The notes beneath the pieces are model-generated. The model did no database searches, had not been told where the DNA came from, and saw nothing but the letters and a program-made list of their open reading frames with translations. Made by a program: the position numbers and the translations under genes. From Siniperca chuatsi (Eukaryota; Chordata; Actinopteri; Centrarchiformes; Sinipercidae), in the NCBI RefSeq assembly GCF_020085105.1, contig NC_058045.1, forward strand, positions 22,789,333 through 22,853,332: DNA of 64,000 nucleotides, written 5' to 3'. This document shows positions 23,462-34,131 of this stretch, piece by piece (position 1 is the stretch's first letter; every line of letters starts with the position of its first letter).

Positions 23462-24330
23462 CCTGTGTACCAGCCAGCTCATAGCCCTCGAGAGATGCCG
23501 CGACCTTGACCCACTCCCCCACCACACACACACACCTCCCTCTTTACTGTTGGCACTGGATAAACTGGCAACCACAGTCATTTGAAATGTGGATGAAAGG
23601 ACTACTGCTCACGGATTTAAAGAGTTAGATTTTTGTTTATCCCTTGGGGCTGAATTGAGATGGAGAGAATGGATTGAGACATGCTGTTTAATATACTTTT
23701 TTTTGATGCTTTGATGTAAATATTGGAAAAAAGGGAGAATGGGAGAGTAGATAAGTGAAGATCAATGCACATGTCGAATAAAGTGTATCCTGACATGTAA
23801 AGACATCTTAACATATTTTCACTCACTACCAAAGTCCTTGGTTTGCTTCCCTCCCACATAAATCCTTTTTTCTGACTTTTTTGTTTGCTTTCAGAGGCTG
23901 AATGGTAGATGATTGAAGGAAAAAAAAGCCTGCTACTTTCATTTAATTTCTTTTTATCCCTGAGTGGGACAGGAAGATGGAGTTAAGTCTCCCAGGTGGG
24001 GTGGGGGTCTACTCCTGGTGCGTCGATGTGTTGGTGGAGACAGTTTGCTGATGTTTGTCCATTTGAAACTGGCTCTGGAAGTCTCTCCCTGGCACTTGTA
24101 AATTGTGCAAAGTGATGGCGACATCGTATCTTGACAATTTGTACAAAGATCCAAATTGAAGAACAACAATAGAAGGACCAATACAGCCCATTTTGTAACA
24201 TTTTGAATGTTTTGTAAATGTATTGGTCCATGTGTTGTATTTTGTAGTCCTTTCTAGTTTGCCTTTAGTTCTTGCTACTTAACTGCAGTATGCATACATA
24301 CAGGAAATAAAGCATTCAAACTGCAACGCA
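23462..24330 (+). other. cnot1: cnot1 3' UTR with poly(A) signals
   Basis: Non-coding sequence after the TAG. AATAAA occurs near 23778 and again at 24306-24311. The second is followed by a GT-rich stretch (TCTGTGTTC), which fits a cleavage site near 24330. Confidence 0.7.
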
Positions 24331-24880
24331 TCTGTGTTCACTCAGGACTACGAGAGTAATTGGATGATGCTAATATCAGGTGTTGCAAAAGTAGGTATCT
24401 ATTTTTATAAACATAATTCTCCAGGTACAGCTGTTACTTAGAAACTAATGAATATTCTCTTTAAATTAAGTTCTAAAGGTTTTACATCATGTTTTCATTA
24501 CAATCATCACAATCAAGTATACCTATTTTTGAAACACTGTAATGTTAGAAAATGTGAAATATTCTATTGTATTATGTACATCCATAGGACTGGGTGGCCT
24601 GCCATGACTCCGCAGGATTAGAAAATGTTACAACTCAAATGACAGATGGATATTAACAAACCTACAGTTTTGTTTACATATTTTAAGTCCAATGTGGTAT
24701 GTGTATATCCACAGCACGTTTATATTTGCATACTTGGAAACATCTTGAAAACCTTGTTGTCGTCGTGTTAGACATCCCCCTTTGTGACACAAGGTGTGTG
24801 TTTCTGGGTGGTTTGTGGCCATATTAATACTCAAATTGTGTGCAAAACAAGGACAATTGAAAATCAAGAGATCTGTCTCC
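24331..24880. other. Intergenic gap between converging cnot1 and setd6
   Basis: AT-rich sequence without a recognisable exon. It separates the cnot1 poly(A) signal from the setd6 poly(A) signal on the other strand. Confidence 0.7.
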
Positions 24881-24890
24881 AGGAAAAACA

Positions 24891-24896
24891 TTTATT
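24891..24896 (-). other. setd6: setd6 poly(A) signal
   Basis: TTTATT on the + strand reads AATAAA on the - strand, about 78 bases beyond the setd6 stop codon. It implies a very short 3' UTR. Confidence 0.7.
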
Positions 24897-24973
24897 GACT
24901 GCATTTTGAGAGCGTTTTAGTTTTCCCCTTGATACACCAACAGCCAAGGTCCCGCTCACTGCTGCAACTGAAC

Positions 24974-27971
24974 TCATGACTGAGTGAGCTCCATCAGTCT
25001 GTACAGGATGTTCTTCTGTCCACAGCGTACCTGCAGTGCATTCTGCTGCCTGCTGTTCAGTCCAGCAAGTGCTGCCTTGTCTTCTATCAGCGCCTGCTCG
25101 CTGTCCACACCCTCTCCCTCCACCTTCTCCTCCCAGTCTCCGTACGACCTCACAGTCAGGCGGGCTGCTTCATGAATTAGCCATTTCCACGAAGCCTTTA
25201 ATCCAGGGAGACCCTCGTTAGAGAAAGTAAGGGAAATATCCTCTTCCTCGTCATCTTCCTCCCATCCTTCGTTATCTTTGAACTCTGAGAATTCCTCCTT
25301 CGACATGCATAGTACCTGAAGATGCACAAAACAAGAGTTATGTTTCAATAACAGCCATTCTTCAAATATTCATCTGTAACAAAGTGGCCTCTTGTGTTTT
25401 GAGCAGTGAACAAGCAAGCAGATGTAACTTAAACAGCACTATTGTACGTACTACCGCACCTTGAGCGCAGTATGTAGCTCTGTGTCTGTAAGACAACCCT
25501 GTTTGCCGAAGACAAAGGCTGCTTTCTCTTGCATCATCTGACTCAGCAGCTCCCACTGCTCCTCCACCAGCTGCCGGTCCAAATCAGACTGAATACCTGA
25601 GAAGAGGAAGATGAGGGAGAGTTAAGCCCTCAGTTAATCACATCTCTCCTGTACTTCCACTGTAAGCTCTCTAAAACATCTCTTGGTAACGTGTGAACAC
25701 TTCAAAAGAATAATCTGTCAATCACCTTGTGTGACGACTTTGTAGAGATTGATGATGGGGATGTCAGCAGTGTCGTTGCTGTTGCTTTGATATGGCTCAG
25801 AGAAGCCGTACATATGCAGCAGCTGCCAGTTGGCCATCTGCCCGTAGGTGTTAAATACCTCCTCTCCTTTGTGAATGGGGCGCACGCAAACCATCTTCAA
25901 ACTGTCCTGAGAAAGATGGAGTGTAGAGAGAATGAGAAGGGAAGAGAACAAGAAGATTTAAAACACTGAAAAGTGAGGAAAAAACTGGAATAAGCTAAGA
26001 AGTTAACTCACAGCTTAAGTTTCAATGTCAAATATACTCAAAATGTAACTTAACTTAAACTTCCTCACTTCTCAGTGATGCATTTTCACAGATGAGAAGC
26101 TGTTCTGGCTAACTAAATTGCAAACTAAACTCAAAGCTAGAGATTTGAAACAAAGAGTATCAATATTAGGAATGGAGGTGTCCCCTCACCAGTTTAAACT
26201 CCAAATTAGCATTGTGATTGGACACATGGTTAAGCATGTCGGCCATGGGAACCATCATCGGCGGGCTGGGGGCCTTCTCCTCCCCCTCTTCCTCCTCCTC
26301 TTCCTCGTCCTCTTCCTGTGGCTCTTGGAAACTACAGGGAGGGGATGAAAGACATCACAGAGGTGAATTTAGGAGGACAACAAGGAAAAGAAGATCCAGA
26401 TATTTTATGCACAGGAGTGTATTTTGTCTCACGCTCACTAACCTGTAGGCCATGACAAAGGCTACCAGCTGTGTGTACAGCTCCAGTGTGTGTGTGTCTG
26501 GGCTCCAGAGGTCAGGATGCTTGGTGATGAAGGGAAGGACCACGTCTGTGTATTCCCTCTGGATGTTAGCCAAGTCCGTATCCACAGCCTCTGGAATACC
26601 TGTTCCCCTCAACAGTCTGTCTCTCTCCTCTTTAGACCTGAACGGATGAACTGTAAATTACTGTGAAGAAAGCTAGAAATTCACACTTCAACAGAAAATT
26701 TAAGGATAAAGCTGTACACTGCCAACCACAGTAATGACAAGTGATCTCCAGGATGGGGTTGAGACAATGATTTAAAACAGTTTCTTACCAGAACATGGGG
26801 TGGTCTAGTGTCTTGAAGTTGGTCCACAGAGAAAGGTAGGGTTTCCAGTGGGACTGTGAGGATGTATACTCATACAGCAGAGCCAGCAGCAGGGGAACCC
26901 AGCCAGACGAGCTCTCCAGAGATGACCTCTCTGTGAAGGATAAAAGCAGGAAGCAGAGAGGTTACAAACACAGGGATGATGCAGGCAGCTTCAATCTTGG
27001 GAAAACTTTGTAATTATAACTGTCACCTTTCTCCAGCAAGGCAGAGACCCTGGTTGTTCCCTGGTGGAGAAGAGCTGATCTGGGGATGGTGAATATAACC
27101 TCCCCTTCCTCTAAGTTGTCCTTTGCCAGCATCCCATATGCTGCCACTGTTCCCTCCTTACTCACACACACCTGCAGAGAGAGACATCCATCCTAAAATG
27201 CCTGGCCAGTATGGTTAGGGAGACTGGGATGAATTCAGCTAAACAAAGGAAGTGCATATTCTTTACTGCCTGGCTGACATACAGCCCCAGAGACTGATTA
27301 ATAAATGAATTAACATTCTGTGGCAAAGTACTGGCTAGCTGACCTGAGTGCAGGCTGTGATAACATACCTTATCGCTGAGTACCAAGCCAACTCTGTCGC
27401 TCCACTGTAGAAAGTTCTGCAGGGGACTGAGCTCTGAACCATCATCTACCTGTGAGCCAGATTAAAAAAACCCATCAATAATATGATCAGGCATGTGTGA
27501 CCTAGTGCTATGATGCGCATGGTTTTACTGTGAAAATGTACCTATATTTAAGACCGAAGAGAGGCGGTTAACGTAACCCTCTTGTAATTGGAAACGTGTA
27601 CAAGTGTGGCTCTATTATTGCCAAGTAATAAAGAAGGCGCCTTGTTTGACACCCTATATGTTTTCCAATAAACTCAAAATGATGACAATTTCAAGGCAGT
27701 CTGCTATCAATCTTGGGTTAATATATGCTGTTGCGATGGAATACAGACTAACTGCATTCATAACTTTCTAGCTAGCTTAAGTAGCTTGCCCCTAACTTTA
27801 CCACACACAACGTTATATACACAGAAAACACAGCATACACCGGTAACGTTAGCAGCTACTCACACATGAAGCTGACTGTGCAGTGTAGCTAGCTAGTGTA
27901 TACACAAGCACTATTATCTTGGTTAAAACTGATTAAACTGTAACCTTGGGTCGTTTCGCTTCTGTTGCCAT
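24974..27971 (-). CDS. setd6: SET-domain protein-lysine N-methyltransferase SETD6
   Basis: SETD6 monomethylates lysines in nuclear proteins (in mammals RELA Lys310 and H2AZ), using S-adenosylmethionine. Nine coding exons in transcript order: 27945-27971, 27369-27449, 27027-27171, 26789-26930, 26443-26637, 26190-26331, 25726-25906, 25460-25596, 24974-25315. All junctions keep phase and give 463 residues (human 473). The start MATEAKRPK matches human MATQAKRPR. The SET domain spans roughly residues 35-270, with [11 protein letters not shown] at 227-237 and the catalytic tyrosine in [12 protein letters not shown] (Tyr265). The C-terminal third (about 285-455) is the Rubisco-methyltransferase substrate-binding domain, ending [17 protein letters not shown]. 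An acidic loop ([12 protein letters not shown]) lies just before the ADMLNH motif. In a second acidic stretch near the C-terminus ([10 protein letters not shown]) the composition differs from human, but the position fits. Convergent with cnot1. Confidence 0.95.
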
Positions 27972-28445
27972 ATTGTAAATGTAATTCCAAAGCCCGGACT
28001 TGGCAGGCGCTGGTACTGGTTAACTAGCCCAAAGCTAACTCAAACATGCGGACTGTGAAGGAAACTTGGGTTAAGTTTGACCCACCCGCTGACTTGTAGG
28101 CAGCTAATCAATTTACATAACATGGCATTTAGACAGTATCGTTTCATTAAGCCCATCATATATATCAAAATATCCTTACAAATTATGTTTTTACAACACA
28201 AATCTTTGGTTTAAAGTACACTTAATATTATAATTGTTCACAATATGTATTTATGTAGTATTTATGTTTAGTGTATCAGTCTTCCGTATGAAATGACAAA
28301 CTATTCCGCATCATATTTCATGTCACGTGTTGGTCTGTGGGTTGTTTTCCCCCTGATTACCACTAGCAGGTTTTGTTCAGTCAGATGCCACGTCACCGGT
28401 CTACAGTCCTACAGATACATTACTGTCAGTGCTCTCAACCAGACT
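27972..28445. other. setd6 upstream region
   Basis: No ORF or repeat is recognised. The 5' UTR and promoter of setd6 must lie in the part nearest 27972. I see no convincing TATA box, and the GC content is moderate. Confidence 0.5.
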
Positions 28446-28517
28446 GGCTCGTTGGTCTAGGGGTATGATTCTCGCTTTGGGTGCGAGAGGTCCCGGGTTC
28501 AAATCCCGGACGAGCCC
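28446..28517 (+). tRNA. tRNA-Pro (anticodon TGG)
   Basis: 72 bases with a full cloverleaf. The acceptor stem GGCTCGT pairs with ACGAGCC. The anticodon stem CTCGC/GCGAG closes the loop TTTGGGT, with TGG at 28478-28480. The T loop is GGTTCAAATCC (B box) and the discriminator base is C, as in eukaryotic tRNA-Pro. A TTTTT terminator follows at 28521-28525. No intron. Confidence 0.95.
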
Positions 28518-28539
28518 ACCTTTTTAACCACTGGGGTAA

Positions 28540-29628
28540 AGGGTCACTAAAGCCAGGAGTAAGGGCATATATGAGACATACTATGTCTAATAACTATCGT
28601 CAAAATTCAGTTACACTTAGACCAAACAGCTCGTCTTTACGACGGTGCACACAGAAGAAAGTACTAGCATACAATATAATACTATACACTATAAAAACAG
28701 ATCAGAAAATAAATTAAGTACCAGGTGGGTATAAGTATAAGATAAAATAAGTGTGAGGTACCAAGTGGGTTTACCGGTTGATGACGATAATACAGTATAA
28801 TAATACAATGTAATAATATAAGTAATAAGTAGTGGTGCATGTACTGTCGAGTTAAGTGTAGCTTATTGAGATTATTAAGGTATTGCACAGCAGTAATGGA
28901 GGTATATAATATCAATATTCATAAATAGGAAAAACTAACATAGGAAAACTAAATATTGCACAGGAGTAATACACAGAATATTGCACAATTATTCAAGTAT
29001 GGCAGAGATGTAATGATCAATGTCCAGTTTAGTGACCTAGGGTCATAAAGACTAACACTTAGAGGGAGGAGTTAAAGAGTTTGATGGCCACAGGCAGGAA
29101 TGACTTCCTGTGGCGCTCTGTGGTGCTTTTTGGTGGGATGAGTCTTCCGCTGAAGGTGCTCCTTTGCTTGACCTGCACGTCATGGAGCGGGTGGGAGACA
29201 CTGTCCAAGATGGCATGTAGTTTGGCCAGCATCCTCCTCTCTGACACCACCGCCAGAGAGTCCAGCTCCACCCCCACAATGTCACTGGCCTTACGGATCA
29301 GTTTGTTGAGTCTGTTGGCGTCCGCTACCTTCAACCTGCTGCCCCAGCATGCAACAGCATACAGGATAGCACTGGCCACCATAGACTCATAAAACATCTT
29401 CAGCATTGTCCGGCAGATGTTGAAGGACCTCAGCCTCCTCAGAAAATAGAGGCGGCTCTGGCCCTTCCTGTAAACAGCTTGAGTGTTCTTGGTCCAGTCC
29501 AGTTTATTATCGAAGTGTACTCCCAGGTACTTGTAGTCCTCCACACTGACCCCCTGGATGGAAACCGGGGTCGCTGGTGCCTTGGCCCTCCGTAGATCCA
29601 CAATCAGCTCCTTAGACTTTGTTTGCAT
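28540..29628 (-). mobile_element. 5'-truncated non-LTR retrotransposon (CR1/Rex- or L2-like)
   Basis: An open frame at 29059-29628 (189 codons) encodes the C-terminal part of a LINE reverse transcriptase: YKYLGVHFDNKLDW, RLYFLRRLRSFN, FYESMVASAILYAVACWG and RHRKSFLPVAIKLFNSSL. The catalytic RT motifs lie upstream and are absent, so this is a 5'-truncated copy. Downstream on the - strand an AT-rich 3' UTR with repeated GTGCAATATT follows; its far end (near 28540-28700) is uncertain. Clade assignment is from memory. Confidence 0.75.
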
Positions 29629-29741
29629 TCATGTCTCTGCCGTCACTTCTTGCCAAAGCATAGAAGAGTGATGACCAGTTGGAAGACATGCAGATGAAAA
29701 AAAGATAACCAGCTGTCCTTCCCTGCCAACATCGCCGCAGC

Positions 29742-29812
29742 AGCCGGCTCCTGCAGATTCATCCTCCACAACATCAGGAATGGTCCAGGCTCTTATCACC
29801 TTGAGAAATCTG
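29742..29812 (+). mobile_element. Short L2-like LINE fragment
   Basis: CTCCTGCAGATTCATCCTCC and the following bases repeat, with an internal deletion, the L2-like fragment at 30474-30580. It is probably a partner in the local duplication of the tRNA-Pro array. Confidence 0.5.
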
Positions 29813-29926
29813 ATGTCAAGTAACATATAGGTCTTCAAGCTGCCACATCACAAGTGTAGAGTTTAACTTCAGGTCTGGAAAGAACAAGGGAGGAGATTTA
29901 AACCAGCTGTTTTCCTGCTTGACTAA

Positions 29927-29998
29927 GGCTCGTTGGTCTAGGGGTATGATTCTCGCTTAGGGTGCGAGAGGTCCCGGGTTCAAATCCCGGACGAGCCC
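29927..29998 (+). tRNA. tRNA-Pro (anticodon AGG)
   Basis: Differs from the 28446 gene only in the anticodon loop (TTAGGGT), giving AGG at 29959-29961. Acceptor, anticodon and T stems are fully paired, the A and B boxes are intact and the discriminator is C. A TTTT terminator follows at about 30002. In the cell A34 would be read as inosine. Confidence 0.95.
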
Positions 29999-30209
29999 TG
30001 TGTTTTACCACTGATTTGCCAACAGTCAATTACAGCATTCATAAAAAAGCCTGTGTTCATGTGCAAAGTATACAGTGTTCCAGACTGGTATGCTCCCTAA
30101 AATGACCATAATGGGCAGCTCAAGTTAAGCAAGCAAATTCGTGCATCAGCTGCACATTAAACAAAAGCATACTGCGATTATTTAGACAGCTGTAAACAGT
30201 GATGTAACT

Positions 30210-30270
30210 GGCACGTTGGTCTAGGGGTATGATTCACGCTTTGGGTGCGAGAGGCCCCAGGTTCAGCCTT
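30210..30270 (+). pseudogene. tRNA-Pro pseudogene (TGG-like)
   Basis: The 5' two-thirds of a tRNA-Pro copy begins GGCACGTTGG instead of GGCTCGTTGG. The anticodon stem is mismatched (CACGC against GCGAG), the T arm is mutated (CCCCAGGTTCAGCC) and the 3' acceptor strand is lost. Confidence 0.85.
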
Positions 30271-30385
30271 CCTTACAACCATTGGGGTTGAGGGTCACAA
30301 AAGCCTGAACATACATCATAGTCAGTCATAGCATGACAACTGCTTTAAGAATTAATTTGCATACGAATCTCTACAAGAGATTACA

Positions 30386-30572
30386 TCTCAGTGGATGTCT
30401 GCACACCAGCTGAAGCTCAACCCCGACAAGACTGAGATGTTCTTCCTCCCAGGGAAGGCATGACCTCTCCATGAGCCGGCTCCTGCAGATTCATCCTCCA
30501 CAACATCAGGAGGATACGTCCATTCCTCACCCAGGAGGTGGTGCAGGTTCTGGTCCAGGCTCTTGTCACTTC
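30386..30572 (+). mobile_element. L2-like LINE reverse-transcriptase fragment
   Basis: Frame 1 reads WMSAHQLKLNPDKTEM then FLPGKA followed by a stop. After a shift the sequence continues in the next conserved block (IRRIRPFLTQE and VLVQALV). These are landmark motifs of fish L2/Maui-type LINEs. The middle is deleted. Confidence 0.7.
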
Positions 30573-30671
30573 AGAGAAATCTGATGTCAGATCTCCAAAA
30601 TAATGTCAAAGATGAGGCACAGCTCTACAAGAGAGTTCAAGTACAAGTAAGATAAAGGTCTTCAAGCTGCA

Positions 30672-30709
30672 GGTGCGAGAGGTCCCGGGTTCAAATCCCG
30701 GACGAGCCC
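30672..30709 (+). pseudogene. tRNA-Pro 3'-half fragment
   Basis: Exact copy of the last 38 bases of the tRNA-Pro genes, from the anticodon 3' stem through the T arm to ACGAGCCC. No 5' half; no TTTT terminator. Confidence 0.85.
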
Positions 30710-30782
30710 TTTGCTTAACAACTAATTTAGCAACAGTCTATTGCAGCATTCATTTAAAAAAAAGCCTGTGTTCATGTGTAAA

Positions 30783-31307
30783 TCGTAGAAAAGGTTTCAG
30801 TCGTAGTCATCTGGACACTGTTTTCAGAATCAAGACGTTTCGGCTCCCATCCGAAAGTCATTCTCAATTGTGGAAAAAATTGGACGGGAACTGGAAATTT
30901 AAGCTACTCTGAGTTACATAAACCCTGCCCTCAGGAGGGAATCTGCCTGAGTATCTGTTAATAGCTAGTTTCACCTGAAACTGACCTAATAGTTTCAAGA
31001 TGGCCCAGTAATCAGGCCTATTGTTCTCTGGCTGCATCTACTTCATCACTGTTAAGTGCCTGATTAGCATGTGATAGGCGTGACCAAGGTGATAATACAC
31101 TCTGATAGACTTTGGGCAGATTAAATCTCAGACCACCATTTCTGTTCAAAGAGGGGTTCTCTTTCTTCACAAAAATGGCTTCCTTGACGCCCCATTCAAA
31201 CCAACTCTTCTCTCTACTAAGAATCTTCACCTCGCTGTCTTCAAATGTGTGGTTTGTAGCTTTTAAATGCAAATGCACGGCGCTCTGTAATCCTGAGTTA
31301 GCGTTTT
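30783..31307 (-). repeat. Left inverted arm of the Penelope-like element
   Basis: Reverse-complement copy of 33561-34085. On the - strand it carries the C-terminal coding end of the GIY-YIG region in an undamaged frame (SGLQSAVHLHLKATNH, SREKSWFEWGVKEAIF, ending DEVDAAREQ). The right copy is shifted. Confidence 0.85.
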
Positions 31308-31321
31308 GAGTTAGTGTCCAG

Positions 31322-33843
31322 ATGACTACGACTGAAACCTTTTCTACGATAGAACACTCCTGGACGAATGAGGGACTACACCGTCTTATTTTGAAGAATT
31401 TTGGGCAGAAAACCGTGGATCTGGTTCGGGAACTCGAAAACACAGCCAGGAAATTAGCAGACCACAGGAACCATCTCCGTTTTAATCTAAGATGCAGGCA
31501 GAGCAAGATTATTCCCAAGAGCCTACAGATTAAACCACCAGTAAAAGGACACAGAGCAGAGAAGATTTGGAGAAGAAACCTGACCCAGATGCTTAGTGAA
31601 AGGATCAAGGAAAACAACTTAAGAATAGACAATTTGAAGAACAGAATAGAATTTTTGCAGAAGAAGTTAACAAGCAGTGTCCCAGAAGAAATCCTCAAGA
31701 GAGTGATGGACTTTACACAGGTAGCACAGGGTGCACAACATAGGAAGAGCAAGGAGCGGCAAATTAAGAAATTTAACATCCTTTTGAATAAGAGGAATCT
31801 AGGAAAGGACCAGCACAACAGGAGATCAGGGACTGAACAAAGGGAGACATGTATCAACAGAAACAATTGGATCAAAAACTTATCAGACCGCATCCTGACA
31901 CAGGCAGAAAAAGATGTGCTCTCCAAAGGGCTCAACTTTTCAGTTACATCCAACCACATCCCTACAGTGGACTACATCACAGCCACAGAAACAGCCATTA
32001 GGAAGAACAACATGACTGAAGCAGAGGCTGCAGACCTGAGGCTACGTGTCACTGCAACATTAAAGAGTGCCAAACCACCTCCTTCCAACATTACATCCGA
32101 AGAGAGGAGGGCACTCTCAGCACTGCAGAAGGATCACAGCATAAACATTCTACCAGCAGACAAGGCTCGCTGCACTGTGATTCTGAACACAGCCGATTAT
32201 GAAACCAAGGTCAACAACCTTCTTGAAGACACAACCACATATCAAAAAACTTAAAAGAGATCCAACCAATGGCTACAAGAAGAAGGTTATAGACTGTCTA
32301 CAGAAGCTTGAGAAGGAGGAGGTGATAGACAGGCCTCTGTACTACAGACTATACCCTGGGGAAGCCATTCCCTGCATCTATGGCCTTCCCAAAATTCACA
32401 AAGAGAATGTTCCACTCAGACCCATCGTTTGCAGCACAGATTCCATCACATACAACGTAGCCAAACATTTGACTACAATCTTGGCTCCATTGGTGGGGAA
32501 CACAGTACATCATGTGGAAAACACACAGAAATTTGTGGACAAAGTGAAACATCTCCAGTTGGACCCAGATGACGTTATGGTTTAGTGTCCTTGTTCACTT
32601 GCATCCCAACCTCAGAAGCAGTGACAGCGGTGATGAGAAGACTGCAGGAGGACTCCACCTTGCAGCAAAGGACCAAGCTTACACCTGAACACATATGTAA
32701 ACTATTAGACATCTGTCTCAACACAACCTACTTCCAATTCCGGGGACACTTCTACAGACAGATTCACGGCTGTGCTATGGGCTCTCCGGTCTCTCCCATT
32801 GTGGCCAACCTGTATATGGAACAGTTTGAGAAGAAGGCATTATCCTCGTTCCCGGGTACACCACCAAGTCATTGGTACCGTTACGTGGATGACACCTTTG
32901 TGAAAATCAAGAAACAAGACTTGGAAGCGTTCTCAGAGCATATTAATACGGTGGACCCCAACATCAAGTTCACGCGTGAGGATGCAAAAGAGAACCGCTT
33001 GGCCTTTCTTGATTGTTCTACTCTCAGAGGAGAGGACGGAAAGCTCCAGATAGAAGTGTACAGGAAACCAACACATACGGATCAATACCTGCTCTTTGAC
33101 TCACACCATCCACTACAGCACAAGCTGGGTGTAATCCGGACATTACAACACAGAGCCAGAGAAGTGCCCACAGGCTCAGAGGGTAAGAAGAAAGAGGAAA
33201 GGCATGTCCAGAATGCACTCTCAGCCTGTGGTTATCCTACTTGGGCTATCAACAAAGTTAAAAGAGCCAAAAAACAGGACAAAAGTGTAACTGAACCGAG
33301 AAGGAACGGTGTCTCCATTCCTTATGTGTCTGGACTGTCTGAAAAACTACAAAGGATCTTTAGATAGCACGATGTTTCTGTCTTCTTTAAACCAGGCAAC
33401 ACCTTAAGACAGAAACTCGTTCACCCTAAGGACAAGTTACCCACACAAAAACAGAGCAATGTTGTCTACTCCATTCAGTGCAGTGAGGAAAACTGCAAAG
33501 AACGGTACATAGGCGAAACCAAACAGCCACTTCACAAAAGACTTTATCAGCACAGACGACACGCTAACTCAGGATTACAGAGCGCCGTGCATTTGCATTT
33601 AAAAGCTACAAACCACACATTTGAAGACAGCGAGGTGAAGATTCTTAGTAGAGAGAAGAGTTGGTTTGAACGGGCGTCAAGGAAGCCATTTTTGTGAAGA
33701 AAGAGAACCCTCTGAACAGAAATGGTGGTCTGAGATTTAATCTGCCCAAAGTCTATCAGAGTGTATTATCACCTTGGTCACGCCTATCACATGCTAATCA
33801 GGCACTTAACAGTGATGAAGTAGATGCAGCCAGAGAACAATAG
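31322..33843 (+). pseudogene. Broken Penelope-like RT / GIY-YIG endonuclease gene
   Basis: Three overlapping frames cover one polyprotein. 31322-32254 is the basic N-terminal region (RAEKIWRRNLTQMLSERIK). 32199-32585 holds the RT start, with IYGLPKIHK and LRPIVCSTDS. 32585-33367 holds RT motifs HGCAMGSPVSPIVANLYME and the catalytic box WYRYVDDTF. The first break fits one extra A in an A-run near 32245. The second, near 32583, is a small deletion where motif A with its catalytic aspartate should be, followed by TAG. A third break is an in-frame TAG at 33365-33367. After it the same frame continues into the GIY-YIG domain (VVYSIQCSEENC, RYIGETKQPLHKRL) until a one-base loss near 33672. Inactive as it stands. 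Confidence 0.85.
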
Positions 33844-34085
33844 GCCTGATTACTGATTACTGGGCCATCTTGAAACTATTAGGTCAGTTTCAGGTGAAAC
33901 TAGCTATTAACAGATACTCAGGCAGATTCCCTCCTGAGGGCAGGGTTTATGTAACTCAGAGTAGCTTAAATTTCCAGTTCCCGTCCAATTTTTTCACAAT
34001 TGAGAATGACTTCCGGATGGGAGCCGAAACGTCTTGATTCTGAAAACTGTGTCCAGATGACTACAACTGAAACCTTTTCTACGAT
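33561..34085 (+). repeat. Right inverted arm of the Penelope-like element
   Basis: Inverted copy of 30783-31307. It includes the 3' end of the endonuclease frame and about 240 bases of downstream sequence. It carries a short internal duplication (GATTACTGATTACT near 33849) that the left arm lacks. Confidence 0.85.
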
Positions 34086-34131
34086 AGAACACTCCTGGAC
34101 GAATGAGGGACTACACCGTTTCATGTGTAAA

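Larger units (their letters stand above)
30783..34119 (+). mobile_element. Penelope-like retroelement with inverted terminal arms
   Basis: The insertion is bounded by a 12-bp target-site duplication, TTCATGTGTAAA, at 30771-30782 and 34120-34131. Arms of about 525 bp at 30783-31307 and 33561-34085 are near-identical inverted copies. In addition about 69 bp at 31314-31382 recur as a direct repeat at 34051-34119. The body encodes a reverse transcriptase and a GIY-YIG endonuclease, broken by several mutations (see next entry). RT plus GIY-YIG, with one inverted and one direct terminal repeat, is typical of Penelope-like elements. The element interrupts a duplicated tRNA-Pro flank: joining the outer sequences restores the sequence found after the tRNA at 29927-29998. 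Confidence 0.88.

Noticed and set aside
28481-28717. Open frame starting inside the tRNA-Pro gene (also at 30673)
   Set aside because: The shared start is just the tRNA T-arm sequence translated; it reflects tRNA copies, not protein genes.
31018-31959. 313-codon open frame on the - strand
   Set aside because: Only its C-terminal ~95 codons (31018-31307) are real sequence, the inverted copy of the element's endonuclease end. The rest is antisense to the RT N-terminal region.
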